The notes below the pieces were generated by a model. It saw only the letters and a list, made by a program, of their open reading frames with translations, was not told the origin of the DNA and searched no databases. Shown here piece after piece: positions 51,937 through 57,249 of a stretch of 57,249 bases of DNA. Each line of letters starts with the position of its first letter. Within the stretch, counting starts at the first letter, position 1. The position numbers were made by a program, and so were the translations under genes. The stretch is from an uncultured Lachnospiraceae bacterium (lineage in GTDB: Bacteria; Bacillota; Clostridia; Lachnospirales; Lachnospiraceae), in assembly GCA_951801955.1 (NCBI GenBank), contig CATOOV010000017.1, forward strand, positions 1 through 57,249. Reading direction: 5' to 3'.

Positions 51937-53127
51937 ATGATTTCAAAGAAAATGCAGCAGGAAATAGCAGGCAGTTCTGCCATTCGCGCTATGTTTCTGG
52001 AAGGAAAGGAAATGGCAAAGCGGGTTGGGGCAGAAAATGTCTATGATTTTAGTTTGGGAAATCCCATGACTCCGGTTCCGAAAGAATACAACCAGGCAAT
52101 TATAGATGCGGTACAAAAGGAAAGCTCTCTGGAACTGCATGGTTATATGGACAATGCAGGCTACCCAGAAACCAGGCAGGCAGTGGCAGATAATCTGAAC
52201 AAGCGCTTTGGCACAAGGTTTGAAAAAAAACATATTGTGATGACAGTTGGGGCGGCAGGCGCCCTGAACGTGGTGTTTAAGACAATTTTGGATCCAGGGG
52301 ATGAAGTCCTGGCGCTGGCTCCTTATTTTGGAGAATACCGGGGATATGTTGCAAACCATCAAGGAATACTGAAAGAGGCAGAACCAGACAGAAGTACCTT
52401 CCAGCCGGATTTCGCAGATTTGGAGCGCAAGATTACGGAAAAAACAAAGGCAGTGATTATCAATAACCCAGTGAATCCTACAGGCGTGATTTACTCAGAG
52501 GAAACCATAAAGAGACTTGCCGCGCTTTTGGAACAGAAACAAAAGTCCTATGGGCATGATATTTTTATGGTATCAGATGAGCCTTACCGAGAACTAGTTT
52601 ATGATGGAAATAAAGTTCCATTTTTGACAAAATATTATGATAATACCTTTGTGACCTATTCTTTCAGTAAATCTTTGTCTATCCCTGGCGAGCGGATTGG
52701 ATATATTGCGGTAAATCCTGGGATGCCGGGCTGTGACCTTGCCTGCAGTGGTTTGTCTGTGGCAAATCGGATGTTGGGATTTGTAAATGCTCCTTCTTTG
52801 ATGCAGAAGGCATTAATTTCCTGTATGGACTGCACGACGGATGTGGCATATTATGACAGGAATCGAAAGCTGATCTACGAGACGCTGACAAAACTGGGCT
52901 TTACCTGTATCAAGCCCCAAGGAGCTTTTTATCTGTTTATCAAGTCTCCTGAGGAGGAAGAAAAGAAATTTGTGGAGAAGGCAAAAAAGCACCATATTCT
53001 TTTGGTGGGAGGAACCTCCTTTTCCTGTCCTGGCTATGTGCGCCTTGCTTACTGTGTTTCTTATGAAATGATTCAGCGTTCCCTTCCTGCTTTTGAAGAG
53101 CTGGCACAAGAATATGGATTGGTATAA
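51937..53127 (+). CDS. PLP-dependent class I/II aminotransferase
   Basis: 396 residues from the ATG at 51937 (AAGGAGG at 51922). Fold type I aminotransferase, AspC/AAT branch: VYDFSLGNP, HGYMDNAGYPETR, INNPVNPTGVIYS, the pyridoxal lysine in YSFSKSLSIPGERIGY, and a closing Arg region near GYVRLAYCVS. Substrate cannot be fixed from sequence; aspartate or aromatic amino acids are possible. It precedes hisC by only two bases, which suggests a shared pathway or joint control. Confidence 0.9.
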   Translation: MISKKMQQEIAGSSAIRAMFLEGKEMAKRVGAENVYDFSLGNPMTPVPKEYNQAIIDAVQKESSLELHGYMDNAGYPETRQAVADNLNKRFGTRFEKKHIVMTVGAAGALNVVFKTILDPGDEVLALAPYFGEYRGYVANHQGILKEAEPDRSTFQPDFADLERKITEKTKAVIINNPVNPTGVIYSEETIKRLAALLEQKQKSYGHDIFMVSDEPYRELVYDGNKVPFLTKYYDNTFVTYSFSKSLSIPGERIGYIAVNPGMPGCDLACSGLSVANRMLGFVNAPSLMQKALISCMDCTTDVAYYDRNRKLIYETLTKLGFTCIKPQGAFYLFIKSPEEEEKKFVEKAKKHHILLVGGTSFSCPGYVRLAYCVSYEMIQRSLPAFEELAQEYGLV

Positions 53128-53129
53128 TT

Positions 53130-54194
53130 ATGGGTGCATGGGAAAAAAATGTGCGCAAGGTCGTTCCCTATACGCCGGGAGAACAGCCAGACTGTACAAA
53201 TATCATAAAATTAAACACCAATGAAAATCCTTATCCACCGGCGCCAGGGGTGGCGGATGTATTAAGAAAGTTCGATGCACAAGTGCTCAGACGGTATCCG
53301 GATCCAGCGGCAGAGGCGCTTGTTTGTGCGTTGGCAGACCACTATGGTGTAAAGAAAGGACAGGTTTTTGTAGGGGTTGGCTCTGATGATGTACTGGCAA
53401 TGAGTTTTTTGACTTTTTTCAATGGAAAGAAACCTATTCTTTTTCCAGATATCACTTATTCCTTTTATGACGTGTGGGCAGATCTTTTCCGCATCCCTTA
53501 CCAGTGCCTGCCTCTGGATGAGGAATTTGAAATTCGCACAGAAGATTATTTTAGGGAATGCGGCGGTATTGTGATTCCAAATCCCAATGCACCCACTGGT
53601 GCCGAGAAGGATTTGTCAGAATTAGAGCAGATTATGGCACATAATTCTGATGTGATTGTCATTATAGATGAAGCATATATTGATTTTGGAGGGGAATCCG
53701 CGGTCAGCCTTCTTTCAAAGTACGACAATCTTCTGGTAGTACAAACATTTTCCAAATCAAGAAGCCTTGCTGGTATGCGCATTGGCTATGCATTTGGCAA
53801 TGAGAAGCTGATTAAATATTTGAATGATGTGAAATACTCTTTTAATTCTTATACGATGGACACTGTCACCATTGCAGTTGGAGTGGAAGCAGTAAAGGAT
53901 GATATATATTTTCAAAAGATGCTTAAGAAAGTGGTCGATACAAGGGAATGGACTAAAAAAGAACTGCGCAGGCTGGGATTTTTGTTTCAGGATTCCAAAA
54001 GCAATTTTATTTTTGCCACCCATCCCAAATGCCCCGCAAAGGCGTTGTTTGAGGCATTGAAGAAAGAAGGGATTTTTGTGAGGTATTTTGATAAGCCCAG
54101 AATTGACAATTACCTTCGGATTTCCATTGGTACCGATCAGGAAATGAAAACTTTGCTTGCATTTTTAGAACAGTATTTAGGAGAGAATGTATGA
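53130..54194 (+). CDS. hisC: Histidinol-phosphate aminotransferase (HisC type)
   Basis: 354 residues. It starts with PYTPGEQPD and LNTNENPYPP, typical of HisC. PLP lysine in TFSKSRSLAGMRIGYAFG; the C-terminus has YLRISIGTDQEM. It would convert imidazole-acetol phosphate to histidinol phosphate; HisC-like enzymes can also act on aromatic or other substrates. No other histidine gene is near. It overlaps the DUF368 gene by ATGA, so it is in an operon with a second aminotransferase and a membrane protein. Confidence 0.87.
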   Translation: MGAWEKNVRKVVPYTPGEQPDCTNIIKLNTNENPYPPAPGVADVLRKFDAQVLRRYPDPAAEALVCALADHYGVKKGQVFVGVGSDDVLAMSFLTFFNGKKPILFPDITYSFYDVWADLFRIPYQCLPLDEEFEIRTEDYFRECGGIVIPNPNAPTGAEKDLSELEQIMAHNSDVIVIIDEAYIDFGGESAVSLLSKYDNLLVVQTFSKSRSLAGMRIGYAFGNEKLIKYLNDVKYSFNSYTMDTVTIAVGVEAVKDDIYFQKMLKKVVDTREWTKKELRRLGFLFQDSKSNFIFATHPKCPAKALFEALKKEGIFVRYFDKPRIDNYLRISIGTDQEMKTLLAFLEQYLGENV

Positions 54195-55039
54195 TTAAAA
54201 TGATATTAAAAGGCGTGGTGATGGGAGTGGCAAATATCATTCCCGGAGTCAGCGGTGGAACGATGGCTGTTTCTATGGGCATTTATGATAAAATCATTCA
54301 TGCCGCAACGCATCTGCTTTCGGAATTTAAAAAAAGTGTGAAGGTATTGTTTCCAATTGTCCTTGGAATGGCGCTTGGGATTGTGGTGTTGGCAAGGATT
54401 ATTGAGTATATGTTTCAAAAGGTCCCGTTTCAGACCAATTTATTGTTTATCGGCCTTATTATAGGAGGGCTTCCAGCGATTGCAAAAAAGGTAAAAGGCA
54501 AAACCATCCGGTTCGGGCATATCCTTGCTTTTCTTCTATTTTTTGGATTGGTAGCGGGATTGGCTATGTTGGGAGAACAGGAAGGGGCTGCGGCTGATTT
54601 AACTTTTAATGTGGTTAATGTAGTAAAAATTTTTGGAGTTGGGATTGTGGCTTCTGCCACAATGGTGATTCCTGGAGTCAGTGGTTCCATGATGCTGATG
54701 CTGATGGGGTACTACAATCCTGTACTCAGTGAGATCAATGGTTTTATTGACAACCTGGTGCATTTTAATATGCCTGGGATTTTAGAGGGGTGTAAGGTGT
54801 TGGTGCCTTTTGGAGTCGGCGTAGTAATCGGCATCTTTGCTATTGCAAAGATGATCGAGATTATTTTTGATAAATTTCCTGAGTATGCTTATTGGGCAAT
54901 TATTGGATTGATTGTGGCATCTCCAGTGGCAATATTTCTCATGAATAGTTTTGGAACGATCACCTTGGTTTCCATTCTTTCAGGCGCTGCCGCTCTAGTG
55001 ATCGGGATTGTGATTGCTCTGAATTTAGGGGAAGAGTAA
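54191..55039 (+). CDS. DUF368 membrane protein, candidate polyprenyl-phosphate translocase
   Basis: 282 residues with about eight membrane segments. The two inverted halves each carry the family motif: NIIPGVSGGTMAVSMGIYD and MVIPGVSGSMMLMLMGYYNP. DUF368 proteins (PopT) have been tied to recycling of undecaprenyl phosphate across the membrane for wall synthesis. The start overlaps the hisC stop by four bases. It is the last gene before the glyA promoter. Confidence 0.88.
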   Translation: MIKMILKGVVMGVANIIPGVSGGTMAVSMGIYDKIIHAATHLLSEFKKSVKVLFPIVLGMALGIVVLARIIEYMFQKVPFQTNLLFIGLIIGGLPAIAKKVKGKTIRFGHILAFLLFFGLVAGLAMLGEQEGAAADLTFNVVNVVKIFGVGIVASATMVIPGVSGSMMLMLMGYYNPVLSEINGFIDNLVHFNMPGILEGCKVLVPFGVGVVIGIFAIAKMIEIIFDKFPEYAYWAIIGLIVASPVAIFLMNSFGTITLVSILSGAAALVIGIVIALNLGEE

Positions 55040-55049
55040 ATATTTGTTC

Positions 55050-55078
55050 TTGACATTCAAAATATCACATTATATTAT
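55050..55078 (+). promoter_or_regulatory. glyA promoter
   Basis: TTGACA (55050-55055), 17 bases, TATTAT (55073-55078), 65 bases before the ATG. The leader is too short for a glycine riboswitch and PurR-like motifs are not evident. Confidence 0.75.
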
Positions 55079-55143
55079 TTATTGTGGATATTAATAATTG
55101 TGGGAAGAATAATAAGAATATACAGAAAGAAAGGAAAAGGAAG

Positions 55144-56379
55144 ATGTATTCTTTTGATGAAGTGAAAAAAGCGGATCCTCAAGTGGCAGACGCCATTACA
55201 GCAGAGATGGAAAGACAAAACAGCCATATTGAGTTGATTGCATCCGAAAATTGGGTTAGTAAGGCTGTTATGGCAGCGATGGGAAGCCCTATGACAAACA
55301 AATATGCAGAAGGGTATCCAGGCAAGCGGTATTATGGCGGATGCGAATGTGTGGACGTTGTGGAAAATCTTGCCATTGCGCGTGCCAAAGAGCTGTTTGG
55401 CTGCGATTATGCCAATGTACAGCCCCATTCTGGCGCGCAGGCAAATATGGCGGTACAGTTTGCGATGTTGGAACCAGGAGATACTGTGATGGGAATGAAT
55501 CTGGACCATGGCGGACATCTGACACATGGAAGCCCTGTGAATTTTTCTGGCTCTTATTTTAAGATTGTGCCTTATGGAGTGAACGATGAAGGGTTTATCG
55601 ATTATGACGAGGTCAGGGAGATTGCATTGGAATGTAAGCCCAAGATGATGATTGCAGGTGCAAGTGCCTATGCCAGAACGATTGATTTTAAGAAATTCCG
55701 TGAAATTGCAGATGAAGTGGGAGCTTATTTAATGGTGGATATGGCACATATCGCAGGTCTTGTGGCAGCAGGCATCCATCCAAGCCCTATTCCTTATGCC
55801 CATGTAGTCACCACGACCACCCATAAGACCCTGCGCGGTCCAAGGGGCGGTATGATCTTAGCTAACCAGGAGATCGCAGACAAGTTTAATTTTAACAAAG
55901 CAGTCTTTCCAGGAATCCAGGGCGGTCCGCTGATGCATGTGATTGCGGCAAAGGCAGTATGTTTTCAGGAAGCTTTGGATGACAGTTTTAAGGTATACCA
56001 GCAAAACATTGCCAAAAATGCCCAAGCATTGGCAAAAGGGCTGATGGATCGAGGAATCAAACTGGTATCTGGCGGAACGGACAACCATCTGATGCTTGTG
56101 GATTTAACACCATTTGAGCTGACTGGAAAAGCAGTAGAAAAGTTATTGGATTCTGTCAATATTACCTGCAACAAGAATACCATTCCAAATGACCCTAAGT
56201 CTCCGTTTGTCACCAGTGGGATCCGTCTTGGCACTCCTGCAATTACGTCCAGGGGATTTGATGAGGCGGATATGGACAAGGTTGCAGAATGCATTGCAAA
56301 AATGATCAAAGAGGGAGAAGCAGCTTCCGAAAAAGTGCGTGGAATGGTCAAAGAATTGACAGATAAATATCCGTTATAG
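55144..56379 (+). CDS. glyA: Serine hydroxymethyltransferase
   Basis: 411 residues from the ATG at 55144 (AAAAGGAAG). An in-frame ATG at 55084 would begin just after the -10 and has no site. It interconverts serine and glycine with tetrahydrofolate. Conserved parts: [41 protein letters not shown], and the PLP lysine Lys228 in [14 protein letters not shown]. Present as a single gene with its own promoter. A structured repeat lies right after the stop. Confidence 0.97.
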   Translation: MYSFDEVKKADPQVADAITAEMERQNSHIELIASENWVSKAVMAAMGSPMTNKYAEGYPGKRYYGGCECVDVVENLAIARAKELFGCDYANVQPHSGAQANMAVQFAMLEPGDTVMGMNLDHGGHLTHGSPVNFSGSYFKIVPYGVNDEGFIDYDEVREIALECKPKMMIAGASAYARTIDFKKFREIADEVGAYLMVDMAHIAGLVAAGIHPSPIPYAHVVTTTTHKTLRGPRGGMILANQEIADKFNFNKAVFPGIQGGPLMHVIAAKAVCFQEALDDSFKVYQQNIAKNAQALAKGLMDRGIKLVSGGTDNHLMLVDLTPFELTGKAVEKLLDSVNITCNKNTIPNDPKSPFVTSGIRLGTPAITSRGFDEADMDKVAECIAKMIKEGEAASEKVRGMVKELTDKYPL

Positions 56380-56397
56380 AGCAAGTTTTTTGCATTC

Positions 56398-56511
56398 ATC
56401 CCATCGGAGAAGACTCCCACTTCTACAAATGGTGAATAAAACGAATTTATCTTAGTGGGAATCCAATCTTCGATAGAGACAAAAGCCCCGGCGGAAGCGT
56501 CAGGCAGACGG
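56398..56511 (+). repeat. Structured repeat family R1, copy E (long form)
   Basis: ATCGGAGAAGACTCCCACT, CTACAAATGGTGAATAAAAC, AGTGGGA (56454-56460) that pairs with TCCCACT (56415-56421), then ATCTTCGATAGAGACAAAAG and GGCAGACGGCAC. Together with copy D it defines a full element of about 110 bases. It lies in the glyA 3' region. Confidence 0.75.
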
Positions 56512-56543
56512 CACAGTCCTGTTGTATGGGCTGTGTTGTTTTT

Positions 56544-56620
56544 TATTCTATAGGAAAGACTTTGTCACGCTTTAGCGTGAAAGTGTCTTCCTATAGAATA
56601 AAAAATAATTATGCGCCCCA
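56544..56620 (+). repeat. Hairpin repeat family R5, copy e
   Basis: TTATTCTATAGGAAAGAC plus TTTGTCACGC (56544-56570) pairs almost fully with GCGTGAAAGTG plus TCTTCCTATAGAATAA (56575-56601); AATTATGCGCCCC follows. The longest hairpin of the family, also a plausible terminator. Confidence 0.7.
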
Positions 56621-57033
56621 CGCAGCGAGTAGGGAAAGAAAACCTTTCCTACTCAATTAATGATTCTTTGGAGAAAAGGTTTTATTTCACGTTGTTTATC
56701 AAGGACACGGAAATCAATTTTCCAAACATCCTTGCCAAAATTGGCATATCTCAAAAAATGGTTAAAGATATTTTGAAAATTGATTTCCGTGTATCAAGGA
56801 AGACTTTTCTTGAAAAGAAACGGATCCTGTGTTATGATTTCAATGAGAAGCCGTCGGATGGGGCAACGCTCACCCTGGCCCGTGCCATGGGGGTTGTCTG
56901 TGACACAAGCAAGGAGTCCATGTTCGAAATAGAGGGCATGGAATGTTATGGAGGGAAAAAGTATGTGGGGTCAAATTGTAAAAAAGGCAAAGAACAAGCC
57001 GATGGGATTTTCCAGTTGTATAAGCCATCATAA
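56611..57033 (+). CDS. Doubtful hypothetical ORF
   Basis: 140 codons beginning inside the ATGCGC tag of the R5 repeat. I recognise no family. The frame crosses an 18-bp inverted repeat (56705-56722 with 56775-56792) and a good promoter (TTGAAA 56810, TATGAT 56833), and its end overlaps the next gene by 71 bases. The middle part, from about MVKDILKIDF to SMFEIEGMEC, has protein-like composition, so a small or decayed gene is possible. No good ribosome site is seen for its first ATG. Confidence 0.25.
   Translation: MRPTQRVGKENLSYSINDSLEKRFYFTLFIKDTEINFPNILAKIGISQKMVKDILKIDFRVSRKTFLEKKRILCYDFNEKPSDGATLTLARAMGVVCDTSKESMFEIEGMECYGGKKYVGSNCKKGKEQADGIFQLYKPS
56705..56792 (+). repeat. 18-bp perfect inverted repeat
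   Basis: ACACGGAAATCAATTTTC (56705-56722) and GAAAATTGATTTCCGTGT (56775-56792), with TATCAAGG next to both arms in direct orientation. The loop contains GCCAAAATTGGC, so it could fold as a larger structure. Confidence 0.8.
56810..56838 (+). promoter_or_regulatory. Candidate promoter of the terminal gene
   Basis: TTGAAA (56810-56815), 17 bases, TATGAT (56833-56838), about 120 bases before the ATG at 56963. Confidence 0.55.
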
Positions 57034-57249
57034 AGGGAGGATATTAACAGCCTGCGGGGGATTTTTTGTCATGCTGGCGCTATGGATGGCGCTGCCCCAT
57101 CCGGTGGAGGTGCAGGCGGCAAAGACCGTACATGCCACGGTGAACAATATCCAACAGATGAACAAGGCGCTTGGCGGCAACCATAAAATAAAAGGGAACC
57201 GGTTAATTTTACAGTCGGATGTGACGCTGGATACGAAATGCGATATAGC
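56963..57249 (+). CDS. Secreted protein, N-terminal part, cut by window end
   Basis: The open frame from the ATG at 56963 (GGAGGG seven bases before) runs off the window; 95 codons are visible. A basic N-terminal region (VKKAKNKP, HHKGR) is followed by a hydrophobic core (FFVMLALWMALPHPVEVQA) and a likely signal-peptidase site at VQA-AK. The mature part begins KTVHATVNNIQQMNKALGG and NRLILQSDVTLDTKCDI, which recalls the start of secreted beta-helix or adhesin-like proteins. The function cannot be judged from this much. I prefer this frame to the overlapping 56611 ORF. Confidence 0.65.
   Translation, partial: MWGQIVKKAKNKPMGFSSCISHHKGRILTACGGFFVMLALWMALPHPVEVQAAKTVHATVNNIQQMNKALGGNHKIKGNRLILQSDVTLDTKCDI

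Noticed and set aside
55040-55143. Glycine riboswitch upstream of glyA
   Set aside because: The leader after the promoter is only about 60 bases and AT-rich, too short for either aptamer.

Overview
The window reads as the chromosome of a low-GC, Gram-positive, anaerobic gut Firmicute, most likely a butyrate-forming Lachnospiraceae. The evidence is a butyryl-CoA:acetate CoA-transferase carrying both stretches used for the diagnostic but-gene primers, a split two-subunit transketolase, AraR/LacI-controlled sugar genes, an [FeFe]-hydrogenase homologue and tRNA genes without encoded CCA. I do not assign a species. Genes lie mainly on the plus strand. Promoters are mostly of the TTGACA-N16/17-TATAAT type and Shine-Dalgarno sites are strong.

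Layout: 53-614 six tRNA genes; 971-2311 the butyrate CoA-transferase (minus); 2737-6079 a chemotaxis receptor, an AIM24-family protein and a coiled-coil protein; 6529-6772 three tRNA genes with a clear promoter and terminator; 7044-9436 a sugar-binding lipoprotein paired with a membrane diguanylate cyclase; 9506-10735 an [FeFe]-hydrogenase homologue; 11177-19015 an L-arabinose regulon (araR, then araA, transaldolase, transketolase N and C, ribulokinase, araD); 19258-21484 an acetyltransferase and a purine permease; 22031-22747 a Crh-like HPr and a lysine-rich DUF6465-like protein; 22876-24514 a BceRS-type two-component system; 24789-31928 a giant secreted beta-L-arabinofuranosidase; 32409-34284 a GntR-ABC operon; 34434-38122 a Cache chemoreceptor, a VOC protein, a small HTH protein and tRNA-Pro; 38254-40248 an L,D-transpeptidase; 40277-51575 a galactan/galactoside locus (LacI regulator, MalEFG-type ABC importer, GH2, an unrecognised 611-residue protein, a zinc-ribbon protein, GH53); 51937-56379 aminotransferase, hisC, DUF368 and glyA; and finally a secreted protein cut by the window end.

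The carbohydrate parts fit together. The secreted GH127/146-type enzyme would release arabinose from plant arabinan or arabinogalactan. The arabinose operon turns L-arabinose into xylulose-5-phosphate and feeds it through transketolase and transaldolase. The second locus imports beta-galactosides and degrades them inside the cell with GH53 and GH2 enzymes that lack signal peptides. CcpA-type control is suggested by the Crh-like HPr and by a cre/LacI-type palindrome upstream of the importer.

The least explained material is between genes. At least five dispersed repeat families occur in the intergenic gaps. One of them folds into a hairpin with compensatory base changes between copies and a constant GTGAGTA-type segment. 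A 24-bp operator shared by araR and araA, and the 611-residue protein in the galactan locus, are the other leading candidates for undescribed biology.
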